Positions 27,970 through 37,348 of a stretch of DNA of 64,000 nt are shown here, piece after piece (the stretch's first letter is position 1; each line of letters begins with the position of its first letter). The notes under the pieces were generated by a model. That model did not search any database, had not been told where the DNA came from, and saw only the letters and a list, made by a program, of their open reading frames with translations. Location: assembly GCA_965218555.1 (NCBI GenBank), contig OZ244625.1, positions 5,456,001-5,520,000 of the forward strand, written 5' to 3'. The position numbers and the translations under genes are program-made. Origin of the DNA: JAPPLB01 sp965218555 (GTDB taxonomy: Bacteria; Acidobacteriota; Terriglobia; Bryobacterales; UBA6623).

Positions 27970-28977
27970 CCGCAACGGCCATTTGCTTTTTTGCCAACGC
28001 CGGCCGGTTGGTCTTGTGATAGATCCGCGCAAGTTGAAAGTGGGCTTCGTAGTTCCTTGCATCCATGTCGATCGCGCGCTTCAGTGTGTTCTCGGCCACG
28101 AAGTAGCGCTCCTGCTGAGAATACACGTTTGCCAAAAGCACGTAGGTCCGAGCGGACCGCAGGTTGAGCCAAATGGCTCTCTGCAGCGGCTCGACCGCTT
28201 CATCGAATCTTCCCAGCCGGAAGTAGACGTCACCGAGATAATGCCAGGCGTTGGAGTGCCCGGGGTTGGCACCAACTCTTTTCTGAAATGCTCCGCGGCC
28301 TGTTCGAACCGCCCTCGAGTGAGGGCGATCAACCCCAGCTTATAGGAGACCAGCGGCAGATCAGGCTGCTTCTCGAGCGCCGCAGAAATCATGGCCTCCG
28401 CGGCATCCACATAATTCTCCTGTGACATCAAGTCAGCGGCCAGCACGTACGCCTGTGGGCTTTCGGCATCGATCCCGAACAGTTTGGCGAAGCTTCGCCT
28501 TGTGTTCGGTCCGTCGTGGGTGGCAAGATACGCCATCGCCAAGGTGTAGGAGATGTTGGTGTCTCCCTGTGCCCACGCGACGGCCTTCTCGAGCAAGGGC
28601 AGTGCGTCTTGCGCCCGATTGCTGAAGTAGTAAGCCATGGCGAGGATCTCCACCGTCTGCTTCCACTGGGGAGAGTTCTCGGGCTCAAGCGGCAGAGCGG
28701 CAGAGAGGTGGCGGATGGCCCGGACGAAATCGGGCTTCTGATAGTAGGCCAGCCCCAAACCGTGCTGAGCTGCTGCCAGACTCATATCCCTTTCAACCCA
28801 GGGCTTCAGTTCCTGGATGACTCCGTCCAGGTAGCCCTTGCCGAATAGCTGCTCGGCTCGGTCCAACGCAGCCTCGTAGGCGCCGACCGCGGGCTCCTGC
28901 GCGAAAACGTGGCTCGAAACCACCAGCAGCAACACGGTTGCCCACATCGCTAGTTTTCTTCGCTCGCAAAAGTTCAC
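27938..28977 (-). pseudogene. Secreted TPR-repeat protein, frameshifted
   Basis: Starts with a signal peptide (RRKLAMWATVLLLVVSSHV) from GTG 28977 or ATG 28947; the open frame reaches back to 29118. Repeats such as AAQHGLGLAYYQKPDFVRAI and LGLIALTRGRFEQAAEHFRK are tetratricopeptide units. Near 28279-28282 the frame changes: the other frame reads VGANPGHSNAWHYLGDVYFR, FDEAVEPLQRAIWLN and NYEAHFQLARIYHKTNRP, continuing the repeats to a stop at 27938. The break is in an AAAA run and needs one extra A, a homopolymer-type deletion. Corrected length is about 347 aa. Function is unknown, probably protein interaction in the periplasm. Confidence 0.8.
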
Positions 28978-29135
28978 ATTCGAGTCAAGTTCACGCGGTG
29001 ATCCGTAAGTCCTGCTTGTCGGTCTGAGGCAGAGCCTCGCTAGTCTCATCTCCGGAACGGCCGAGCGGCCCCTCCAGATGATCTTGATCTCCTGCCGGCG
29101 CGGTATGGGATCGTGCATCTTGTTTATGGTTCTCT

Positions 29136-30590
29136 TCAGGCAATCAGTTTGTGCGCGACGTTGCCGGCAACGTCGGTGAGGCGGAAATCACGTCCGCCGT
29201 AATGATAGGTGAGCCTGGTGTGGTCGAGGCCGAGCAGGTGCAGGATGGTGGCGTGCAGGTCGTGGATGTGCATGCGATCCTCCACGGCGTGGTAGCCGAA
29301 ATCGTCCGTTGCGCCGTAGATGAAGCCGGGTTTCACACCACCGCCGGCCAACCAGATGCTGTAGCCGTAGGGGTTGTGATCGCGCCCGTCAGCCTCGGCG
29401 AACGGCGTACGGCCGAATTCGCCGCCCCACACCACGAGTGTTTCTTCGAGCAGTCCGCGCGACTTCAAATCGCGGATCAGCCCGGCTATCGGTTTATCGA
29501 TCTCACGGGCGCTGGCGTAGTGCAGCTTGGCGAGTTCGCTGTGGTGATCCCACTTCTCTTCCATACCGCTGTGTGTGCATTGCACAAAGCGGACGCCGTG
29601 CTCGACGAAGCGCCGGGCCAGCAGACATTGCCAACCGAAGTCACGCGTCAGCGGATGGTCGAGTCCGTAAAGCTTCCTGGTGGCTTCGGATTCCCTCTCG
29701 ACATCGAGCGCTTCGGGAGCCTCGGCCTGCATGCGGAACGCGAGTTCAAGAGCCTGGATGCGGGCTTCGAGGTGGGGGTCGTCCTGGCGTTCCCTCTGGT
29801 GGAGCTGGTTGACCTTGCGAAGCATGTCCAGCTCATAGTGCTGTTGCTCGGAGGTAAGTCGTTCGTGGGCGAGATAGGCGATCGGCTCGGCCTCGATATC
29901 CTTCACATCCATGAATGAGTTGCCAATCGGAGTGCCCTGGTAGGCGCCGGGGAGAAAGCTGCTGCTCCAGTTCTTCTCGCCGCCATGCCAGAGTGTCGGC
30001 TTGATGGTGATGAAGCCGGGGAGGTTGCGGTTCTCGGTCCCCAGGCCCTGCACGACCCAAGAACCCATGCTCGGCCGTGTGAAGGAAAAGGTTCCGGTAT
30101 GAAGCTGCAGCATCGCCGCGCCGTGGTCGACGCCATCGCCGACCATGGAGCGAATGACGCACAGGTCATCGACCACGCCACCGACGTGGGGAAACAAGCT
30201 GCTGACCGGGATGCCGCTTTCGCCGTAGCGCTTGAAGGGAAACGGTGACTTCATCAGGCCGCCGACATGGCGGTCGGCAAACTGAAGCGATTTCTTGAAA
30301 GGAAGCGGCTTGCCGTGATCGGCGTCGAGGCGCGGCTTGGGGTCGAACGAGTCGATATGTGAAATCCCTCCGTGCATGAAGAGGAAGATCACGCTCTTCG
30401 CTTTCGGCGCAAAATGAGGTTCGCGGGCGGCGAGCGGGTTCGTGACGGCCGGCGCTCCGAAGAGGTGATTGTCTTCGGCCATGACTCCCATGAGGCCAAG
30501 AGAGCCAAAGCCGAGAGCGCTGCGGCGCAGCAGGGCGCGGCGTGAAATGGGTCGTCGAAGGACGGTGGAAACGGACTTGTCAGTCGACAT
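29136..30590 (-). CDS. DUF1501 protein, Tat-exported (module 3)
   Basis: 484 aa from ATG 30590. The start is chosen there because it overlaps the end of the cytochrome gene by 11 bases, the coupling seen in other pairs, and leaves the Tat motif SRRALL at residues 16-21; the open frame extends to 30707. Family blocks: SVIFLFMHGGISHIDSFDPK, GEFGRTPFAEADGRDHNPYG and GGRDFRLTDVAGN at the end. Exported, likely periplasmic; no activity proven. Confidence 0.93.
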   Translation of the reverse strand: MSTDKSVSTVLRRPISRRALLRRSALGFGSLGLMGVMAEDNHLFGAPAVTNPLAAREPHFAPKAKSVIFLFMHGGISHIDSFDPKPRLDADHGKPLPFKKSLQFADRHVGGLMKSPFPFKRYGESGIPVSSLFPHVGGVVDDLCVIRSMVGDGVDHGAAMLQLHTGTFSFTRPSMGSWVVQGLGTENRNLPGFITIKPTLWHGGEKNWSSSFLPGAYQGTPIGNSFMDVKDIEAEPIAYLAHERLTSEQQHYELDMLRKVNQLHQRERQDDPHLEARIQALELAFRMQAEAPEALDVERESEATRKLYGLDHPLTRDFGWQCLLARRFVEHGVRFVQCTHSGMEEKWDHHSELAKLHYASAREIDKPIAGLIRDLKSRGLLEETLVVWGGEFGRTPFAEADGRDHNPYGYSIWLAGGGVKPGFIYGATDDFGYHAVEDRMHIHDLHATILHLLGLDHTRLTYHYGGRDFRLTDVAGNVAHKLIA

Positions 30591-33480
30591 AGTGAAACTC
30601 GTTCGATGCCATGAGAACACGGCAGAGCCCTTGCCAGGCCGCAGGCTTCTTGCTCGGCTCAGGATAACTGCTGACAAAATACTCCATGCGGCGGCGCTCC
30701 TCGACATGCGGCGGCCGAGTCAGCGCCAAGCGATAGGCAAGCTCGACCCGATCGGAATCGTCCTCCGGACCATCCAGTAGCCGCTGAGCGAAACCGTAGG
30801 CGAGTTCATCCAGGAATCCGCTGTTCATGGCGAACAGGCCCTGGGGCGCGACGTTGGTTTGAGAACGCTGAGCGGTGCTGGACGTCGCATCCACGAAGTC
30901 GAAGAGGCCAAGCAGTTTCGGCAGCCGGTTGCGGTAGAGCGGCAGGTATACGGTGCGGCGGTTGGTGTCTTCGAGAGCGAGATAGGGCGGATCGGGGCTC
31001 GACGACCCCTTGATCGAATCACCCAACTCGGGTTGCAGCGTTCCGCCCATCGTCAAGTCCAGGGAGCCGCCGAGAGCGAGAACTGAATCGCGCATTTCCT
31101 CGATCGACAGTCGCCGGCGGTTGAATCGAGACCAAAGCCGATTGCTCGGGTCGAGCTTAAGCGCCTGGCTTGTTGGGCGGCTGCTCATCTGGTAGGTGCG
31201 TGATATCATGATCCGCCGGTGCATTTGTTTGATCGACCAGCCCATATCGATGAACTCCCGGGCGAGGTAGTCCAGCAAAGCGGGGTGCGTGGGGCGTTCG
31301 CCCACCTTGCCGAAATTATTCGGTGTTCGGACAAGGCCTTCGCCGAAATGCCACAGCCAAATGCGATTTACCATGACCCGGCTGGTGAGGGCGGCATTGC
31401 CGGTGACCAACCAATCCGCCAGCTCTCGCCGGCCGCTACCCTGCGTGACGGGGGTTTGGCCGCGGCCTGCGAGCACAACAGGGAAGATCTTCGGGACAAT
31501 CCGGCCGTGATTATGGTGGCTGCCTCGGATGAAGACGGGTTGGTCGACGACCTCGCCTTCGATCACAGCCGATGCCATCGGGGGGCGAGGCGGCGAGGAC
31601 GCTTCCAGTTCGGCCTGCTCGGAACGCAGCTTTGCAACGAGGTCGCGCAGTTCGGCTGACAGAATCGCTGTGCGCTGCTCGCTGTCGAGATAGAAGGGTC
31701 CGCCTTCCTTGAGTGCGGCCTCCTCATGAACTCGATTCTTGAATCCGTCGGTCAGCGGCTTTTTGGGGGCCGGCTTGCGGGACTCGTAGGCGTGCTGGAC
31801 ATCCTTCTTCCACGAGGTGACTTTACCTCGCCACTCGTCGGACGAAGCCGCGAAGGCCTTGCGGTACTCCTCGGCGACGCCACGAGCCGTCGTGGCATCC
31901 GTGTCATGCCAGTCTTTCAAGTAGAGGCGCAGTTGATCACCGGGGTCGAGATACTCCGCCCACTTCTTCACTGTTGCGGGATCAAGGTCCGCGGCCCTCA
32001 CCACCTCGTCAATGTCCTCGCCTTCGACGTAGACCCGACGGGCGGCGACCATGTAGTCGACCATCCTGGGCAGCAGTTGATCTTCCAAGTGGTCGATCGC
32101 AGCCGACTCGAGAATGGATTCGATGCGTTTCTTCACGGCGTCGATGCGATCCCGGTGCGAGCGGTAGCGTTGGTAGACCTCCCGGGGAACGAGAGGCTCC
32201 ATGTGAAACTGAACGACGTTGCCCTCCTCCAGGCTGAGGTCGGCGTAGGTTTGCGTGCTGGCGAAGATGGACGCGAGTGAATAATAATCCGTCGTCAGAA
32301 CGGGGTCGAACTTGTGGTCGTGGCAGCGTGAGCAGGCGATGGTGAGACTCATGAAGGCTTTCGAAACCGTGTCAATCTGCTCATCAACGACGTCGTAGAC
32401 CATCTGGACGCGGTCCTGCTGGGCGATTGCCTTCGGGCCCAGAGCGAGAAAGCCGGTGGCCGTGATGCCGTTGACGTTGACCGTGCCCGGTTCGGACGCA
32501 GGGTGCAGATCGCCGGCGACTTGTTCCCGCACAAATTGGTCATAAGGCAGGCCGCGGTTGAAAGCGTCGATGACGTAATCGCGGTAGCGCCAGGCATCGG
32601 GGTAACGGTGGTCTTCGTCAATACCGGTCGATGTTGCATAGCGGGCTACGTCCAGCCAATGCCGGCCCCAGCGCTCGCCGTAACGAGGGGATGCAAGCAA
32701 GCGGTCCACCAGCCGGGCTAAGGCGCCTTGCCCGGTGTCGGCGAGGAACATGTTTATCTCCGCTTCGGTCGGCGGCAGGCCATGGAGATCGAACTTGGCG
32801 CGGCGAAGGAGGGTGAGCTTGTCGGCCCCTTCAGCCGGCTCGATGCCTCCTTTTTCGAGTTCGGCCAGAATGAAGCGATCAACCGGAGATTGCGCCCAAT
32901 GCCGGTTCTCGACGCTGGGCGGCTCAGCCGGGCTCAATGGCTGGAAGGCCCAATGGTCGGCGCCGTCCAGCGCCGCCGCCTTTTCGCCAGCTTGCCTGGA
33001 CCGGTCTTCAGCTTCTGACAACTCGGGCCATGGGGCTCCCCAAAGCACCCACTGTTCGATCGCCTGGATGTCTTCTGCGGCAAGCTTGCCGGTCGGCGGC
33101 ATCTTGATGTCCGACTGGTATCGCACCGCTCGCACCAGACGGCTCTTCTCGATGTCAGAGCCATCGACAAGCAGGCCTGTGTCGGCACCCCTCGCAAAAC
33201 CCTCCGCCGACAACAAGTCGAGCCCCGCCATCCTGGCCTTCTCGCTGTGGCAGACGGCGCACCTCTCGGCGAACAGGGGCCGAATTCGTGATTCGAAAAA
33301 CTCGATCCGGGAGGCGTCTTGCCCCGCGCCGATCCCTCGCGAAGCTACAAGCAGGCAGAGTATCGCCGCCGTTCGATTCCAGACGAGCGGCATCAGTCTT
33401 ACGTTAGCGAAACGCACGCCTTTCACGATAGATTTTACGACGAGACGAATCCGGCGTAAGCGTTTCATGGATTCGTTCAT
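30580..33480 (-). CDS. PSCyt1/DUF1549/DUF1553 protein (module 3)
   Basis: Up to 966 aa. The signal-like segment (NRTAAILCLLVASRG, residues 35-49) suggests the true start may be ATG 33393; the first 29 residues are basic and not family-like. Heme motif CAVCH at residues 74-78 (33480 numbering), DUF1549 from about 200 with CSRCH-DHKFDP near 383, DUF1553 about 690-945. The protein ends with EFHYVD, the module-1-type ending. Followed by its DUF1501 partner with an 11-base overlap. A Gfo/Idh/MocA gene lies upstream in the same direction. Confidence 0.92.
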   Translation of the reverse strand: MNESMKRLRRIRLVVKSIVKGVRFANVRLMPLVWNRTAAILCLLVASRGIGAGQDASRIEFFESRIRPLFAERCAVCHSEKARMAGLDLLSAEGFARGADTGLLVDGSDIEKSRLVRAVRYQSDIKMPPTGKLAAEDIQAIEQWVLWGAPWPELSEAEDRSRQAGEKAAALDGADHWAFQPLSPAEPPSVENRHWAQSPVDRFILAELEKGGIEPAEGADKLTLLRRAKFDLHGLPPTEAEINMFLADTGQGALARLVDRLLASPRYGERWGRHWLDVARYATSTGIDEDHRYPDAWRYRDYVIDAFNRGLPYDQFVREQVAGDLHPASEPGTVNVNGITATGFLALGPKAIAQQDRVQMVYDVVDEQIDTVSKAFMSLTIACSRCHDHKFDPVLTTDYYSLASIFASTQTYADLSLEEGNVVQFHMEPLVPREVYQRYRSHRDRIDAVKKRIESILESAAIDHLEDQLLPRMVDYMVAARRVYVEGEDIDEVVRAADLDPATVKKWAEYLDPGDQLRLYLKDWHDTDATTARGVAEEYRKAFAASSDEWRGKVTSWKKDVQHAYESRKPAPKKPLTDGFKNRVHEEAALKEGGPFYLDSEQRTAILSAELRDLVAKLRSEQAELEASSPPRPPMASAVIEGEVVDQPVFIRGSHHNHGRIVPKIFPVVLAGRGQTPVTQGSGRRELADWLVTGNAALTSRVMVNRIWLWHFGEGLVRTPNNFGKVGERPTHPALLDYLAREFIDMGWSIKQMHRRIMISRTYQMSSRPTSQALKLDPSNRLWSRFNRRRLSIEEMRDSVLALGGSLDLTMGGTLQPELGDSIKGSSSPDPPYLALEDTNRRTVYLPLYRNRLPKLLGLFDFVDATSSTAQRSQTNVAPQGLFAMNSGFLDELAYGFAQRLLDGPEDDSDRVELAYRLALTRPPHVEERRRMEYFVSSYPEPSKKPAAWQGLCRVLMASNEFHYVD

Positions 33481-33582
33481 GCCTTGGAAAGTATCAGGCC
33501 ACCGTGCGCGCCGCGAAGGATTTCTTTTGCCATGGTTCCTACGCTGCCTGCGGAAGAGGTGGCCGCGGCCCGGACTGTCTTT

Positions 33583-34881
33583 CTAGACGGGGTCGGGGAC
33601 GCTCCAGGGCTCGCGGTATTCCTTGGTGAGCATCTTGTCGGCCTCGGCGTCGTTGATGAATTTTTCCTTTTCCGGATCGAAGTGGAGAACACGTCCGGCG
33701 CGGTAGGCGATTTCTCCCAGGTGCGTGAGGCCGCAACTCAGATGCGCTACTTCGGCGTTGGCTATGGGCTGCTTGCGGGTTCGCACGCAGTCGAGGAAGT
33801 CATACATGTGCTCGGGATGGCCCCGTGGACCGCCCCTCAAGCCGGGGCCGAGTTCGTCCTTCTTGCCGAGGTACACCTGGAAGTAGCCTCGCCGTGAAAA
33901 GATCATGAAGCCCTCGGTGCCGTAGAAGGCGTTACCGCTATCGAAGCCGTAGTTCCCGTAAGTCGACCACCCGCGGTCTTCATAAGTGAGGACTTTGCCT
34001 TCGTCATAGTGGTACGACACCATCATGTTGTCGGGGTACTCGCGCTCTCCGACGAGGTCAATGCGGCTGCCGTGAGCGGTGATGCGGTTGGGGTGCGTTT
34101 CGACGCCGAGACCCCAGCGCGCGAGGTCGAGATCATGGATGCCGTCGTTGCCGATGTCACCGTTGCCGTAGTCGCGGTACCAGGCCCAGCCGCGGTGGAA
34201 CCGGTTTTTGTTAAAGCCGCGTTTCTTCGCCGGCCCCAGCCACATGTCGTAATTCACGCCGGCCGGCACTGGGCTGTCCGGCGCAGGCTGCCGATGGGTG
34301 TGGCGCTGGCAGTTCCAGGCCTTGCTCATCTTGACGGTGCCGATGACGCCTTCCTTGATCAGCTCGTCGGCCCGTTTGGTCACTTCACTCGATCGCATCT
34401 GCGTGCCATGCTGCACGATGCGGTTGTACTTCTTGGCGGCGTCGACGAGCAGGCGGCCTTCTCGGAAAACATGGCTCGCGGGCTTCTCGACGTAGACATC
34501 CTTACCGGCTTGCATCGCGGGGATGGCAATCGGGCAATGCCAGTGATGCGGAGTCGCGATGATGAGGGCATCGATCGACTTGTCGTCGAGCAGCTCGCGG
34601 AAGTCTTCGAAGGACTGGGGGGAGTAACCCTTTTCGCGCCGGACTTGCTGTTCGGCGCGCTCACGATGCGACTGGTCGATGTCGCAGACCGCCGCGATGC
34701 GCACGTCCGCTCGTGTGAGCAACCGCCCCACGTGGCCGGTGCCCATGCCTCCGACTCCTACCGAGGCGACGTTGATCTGATCGTTGGGCGAGGCATGGGT
34801 CTGCCGGGTCGCAGCCGCGGTCAGCGCCGCGGCGCCGACAAGTGAGTCCTTCAAGAATGTTCTTCGCAATACGTTTTCCAT
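33583..34881 (-). CDS. Gfo/Idh/MocA-family oxidoreductase, Tat-exported
   Basis: 432 aa. Tat-like signal LRRTFL at residues 5-10, then SVGVGGMGTGHV (about 40-51) for nucleotide binding and the catalytic VEKPASH (about 131-137). The GNDGIHDLDLARWGLG stretch carries the family's Asp/His catalytic pair. The family oxidises or reduces sugars and cyclitols with NAD(P); periplasmic members, such as glucose-fructose oxidoreductase, keep the cofactor bound. It sits 24 bp downstream of a cytosolic relative and upstream of cytochrome module 3. It may feed electrons from a sugar to that module (inference). Confidence 0.9.
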   Translation of the reverse strand: MENVLRRTFLKDSLVGAAALTAAATRQTHASPNDQINVASVGVGGMGTGHVGRLLTRADVRIAAVCDIDQSHRERAEQQVRREKGYSPQSFEDFRELLDDKSIDALIIATPHHWHCPIAIPAMQAGKDVYVEKPASHVFREGRLLVDAAKKYNRIVQHGTQMRSSEVTKRADELIKEGVIGTVKMSKAWNCQRHTHRQPAPDSPVPAGVNYDMWLGPAKKRGFNKNRFHRGWAWYRDYGNGDIGNDGIHDLDLARWGLGVETHPNRITAHGSRIDLVGEREYPDNMMVSYHYDEGKVLTYEDRGWSTYGNYGFDSGNAFYGTEGFMIFSRRGYFQVYLGKKDELGPGLRGGPRGHPEHMYDFLDCVRTRKQPIANAEVAHLSCGLTHLGEIAYRAGRVLHFDPEKEKFINDAEADKMLTKEYREPWSVPDPV

Positions 34882-34904
34882 GTTGTCCTCCCGGACCGGG
34901 TTTC

Positions 34905-35891
34905 TCAGATCGCTTCCTCTTCAACTCCGCAGGCCCGCAGCAGAGTGCGCTGGACCGCCAGGTCGTGCTCGGGTGTGAAATAGCGAACGTGGCGCCGCTC
35001 GCGGATGGCGACGGCAAGGTCATCCATGTCGGGCAAGTAGCGGCGTGACAACCCGACGGACACATTGTGAACGCCGGCCGTGTACTTGCCATGTGGCTCG
35101 CTCAGCGCCAGGCGCACCTTGGGGCGGTCGGGACTGTCGATCTGGATCGACCCCTCCTGCCCGAAGATATAAAAGTAGCGCTCGCCGTTGTGCGTGTTGC
35201 TCTTGACAATGGCCAGTTCCGAGTCGAACTCGAATGTCGCCATGACATCGTCCTCGAGTTCGTCGTCGACCGGGTCGCTGTGACGCAAGGTTGGGCTGAC
35301 ACGCATCGGTTCACCAAAAAACCAGACGAGCGGGTCGATCATGTGGCAGCAGATCTCGAACATCTGCCCGCCCGGATAGCGGTCGAGACGGCGGCGCCCG
35401 GCAGCGCTTAAGGTATCGTTCATCTGGCAGATCACCGAGCGAACCGGGCCGAGCCAACCTTCTCGGATGGCGCGGTGGGCCAGGCGGAACGCCGGGTTGT
35501 AACGGTACACGTAGCCCATCTGGATCAACAGATGGCGCCGTTCCGCTTCGTCGAAGACCTTCTTGAGAAGAGGATAGTCAGCGCCCGGCGGCTTATCGAT
35601 TTTGGTGTGCTTGCCCGACTCGATCGACCGCAGCGCCCAATCGAGCGATTCGAGCGGATCGGTCTCAATGCAGACCATCTGGATTTCGGGATGAGCCAGC
35701 AATTCGTCGGGGCTCATCCAGGTGACTCCGTCCCAGCGTCCGCCCCGCTTGGCGCGCTCCAGGAGCTTGGGGTTGGGCTCGGCTGCGGCGACGAAGTGAT
35801 AGTTGTTGGACTCGTGGATGGCCGTCATGTGGCCGACCGCATGGGAGTGCGCCGTCCCGATGATGCCTGCCCCGAATGGTTCGTCTGCCAT
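34905..35891 (-). CDS. Gfo/Idh/MocA-family oxidoreductase, cytosolic
   Basis: 328 aa, no signal peptide. N-terminal GIIGTAHSHAVGH (about 9-21) is the dinucleotide-binding loop and KIDKPPG (near 94-100) is the catalytic EKP equivalent with D for E. FEICCHMIDPLVWFFGEP is the helix that carries the catalytic His. Likely an NAD(P)-dependent sugar or inositol dehydrogenase in the cytoplasm. Gaps of 23 bp downstream and 16 bp upstream (to module 4's DUF1501) show one operon. Confidence 0.9.
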   Translation of the reverse strand: MADEPFGAGIIGTAHSHAVGHMTAIHESNNYHFVAAAEPNPKLLERAKRGGRWDGVTWMSPDELLAHPEIQMVCIETDPLESLDWALRSIESGKHTKIDKPPGADYPLLKKVFDEAERRHLLIQMGYVYRYNPAFRLAHRAIREGWLGPVRSVICQMNDTLSAAGRRRLDRYPGGQMFEICCHMIDPLVWFFGEPMRVSPTLRHSDPVDDELEDDVMATFEFDSELAIVKSNTHNGERYFYIFGQEGSIQIDSPDRPKVRLALSEPHGKYTAGVHNVSVGLSRRYLPDMDDLAVAIRERRHVRYFTPEHDLAVQRTLLRACGVEEEAI

Positions 35892-35907
35892 CGTTTTCCT
35901 CGCGGCT

Positions 35908-37341
35908 TCAGGAAACCATCTTCTCGATGATGTTGCCGTCGACGTCCGTCAAGCGGAAATCGCGGCCCATGTGGCGGTAGATGAGTTTGGTATGTTCGAG
36001 CCCGAGTTGCCGCAAGAGTGTCGCCTGCAAGTCGTGGATGTGGATCGGGTCCTCGGCGATGTTCAATCCGATCTCGTCCGTCTTGCCGATGACCTGTCCT
36101 CCTTTGACGCCGCCGCCCGCGGCCCAGATCGTAAAGCAGTTGGGGTGATGGTCGCGGCCGAACGGCTCGTCGAAACGCTCAAGCTCTCCCATCGGGGTGC
36201 GGCCGAACTCTCCGGCCCAAACGACGAGCGTCTCGTCAAGCAGGCCGCGTTGCTTGAGATCGTTGAGGAGTGCGCCGATGGGCTGGTCGGTGATCGCGCA
36301 GTTTTTGGCGAGCCTCTTGTCGATTTCGTTGTGATCGTCCCAGCTCGCGTGGACCAGCATCACGAAGCGGACACCGCGCTCAACCATCCGGCGGGCGAGC
36401 AGACAGTTCGTCGCGTAGGGGTGGGTGGGTTCCTTGCCGACGCCGTAGCTGTCGAGGGTCTGCTGTTGCTCGCCAGAGAAGTCGGTGAGTTCCGGCCCCG
36501 ACGTTTGCATGCGGTAGGCGAGTTCGTAAGACTGGATGCGCGACGCGATCTCGAGGTCGCCCGTGTCGTGATAGCGTTGCTCGTTGAGCTTGCGGATGGC
36601 GTCGAGCCGCGCCCGCTGCGTCGGCGGCTTGACGCCCGGTGGATTCGCGAGATAGGGAATCGGCTCGCCGCTGCTGCGGAAAACGACGCCCTGACAGGTG
36701 GACGGCAGGAATCCGCTCGACCAGTTGCTCGACCCTCCGCTGGCGCCGCGTCCGGAACTGAGCACGACAAAGGCCGGCAGGTCCTGCGACTCGCTCCCCA
36801 AGCCGTAGGTCGTCCAAGCACCGAACGTCGGGCGTCCCGGCAGAGGCGAGCCGCTCATGAGCAGCGACTGACCCGGGTGGTGATTGAATGCCTCGGTGTG
36901 CATCGACCGCAGCATGCAGATCTCGTCGGCGTTCTCGCCGATGTGGGGCAGGTAGTCGGAAAACTCGAGGCCGCTCCGCCCTTGAGGCGTGAACCGGCGG
37001 GCGCTGGCCATCACCTTGGCCGTCGGCTTGATGAACGCCAGCTTCAGATCTTTGGTGAGAGATGCCGGCAAGGGCTTGCCGTGCCATTTCTTGAGTTCCG
37101 GCTTGGGATCGTAGAGATCGATCTGGCTGGGCGCTCCCGCCATGAACAGGAAGATGACGTTCTTGGCTTTCGGCGCGAAGTGTGGATCTTTCGGGGCGAG
37201 CGGGTTGACCGCGGGTGTTTCGCCTGCTGCGCGGCCCTCCTCGGCCAGCAAATGAGCGATTGCGATGGTTCCAAGTCCGCCGCCGATGTAGCGAAAAAAA
37301 TCACGCCGGGTTTGGATGCGGGCAAAGTCGTCGAAGGTCAT
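35908..37341 (-). CDS. DUF1501 protein, Tat-exported (module 4)
   Basis: 477 aa. Tat motif TRRDFF at residues 11-16. Family blocks: NVIFLFMAGAPSQIDLYDPK, GEFGRTPMGE, GRDHHPNCFTIWAAGGG, and GRDFRLTDVDGN at the end. It closely resembles modules 5 and 6 (all open with a -F-D/E-F-x-x-IQ motif), so these three are recent paralogs. It follows its cytochrome gene after 7 bp. Confidence 0.94.
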   Translation of the reverse strand: MTFDDFARIQTRRDFFRYIGGGLGTIAIAHLLAEEGRAAGETPAVNPLAPKDPHFAPKAKNVIFLFMAGAPSQIDLYDPKPELKKWHGKPLPASLTKDLKLAFIKPTAKVMASARRFTPQGRSGLEFSDYLPHIGENADEICMLRSMHTEAFNHHPGQSLLMSGSPLPGRPTFGAWTTYGLGSESQDLPAFVVLSSGRGASGGSSNWSSGFLPSTCQGVVFRSSGEPIPYLANPPGVKPPTQRARLDAIRKLNEQRYHDTGDLEIASRIQSYELAYRMQTSGPELTDFSGEQQQTLDSYGVGKEPTHPYATNCLLARRMVERGVRFVMLVHASWDDHNEIDKRLAKNCAITDQPIGALLNDLKQRGLLDETLVVWAGEFGRTPMGELERFDEPFGRDHHPNCFTIWAAGGGVKGGQVIGKTDEIGLNIAEDPIHIHDLQATLLRQLGLEHTKLIYRHMGRDFRLTDVDGNIIEKMVS

Positions 37342-37348
37342 AGCTCTG

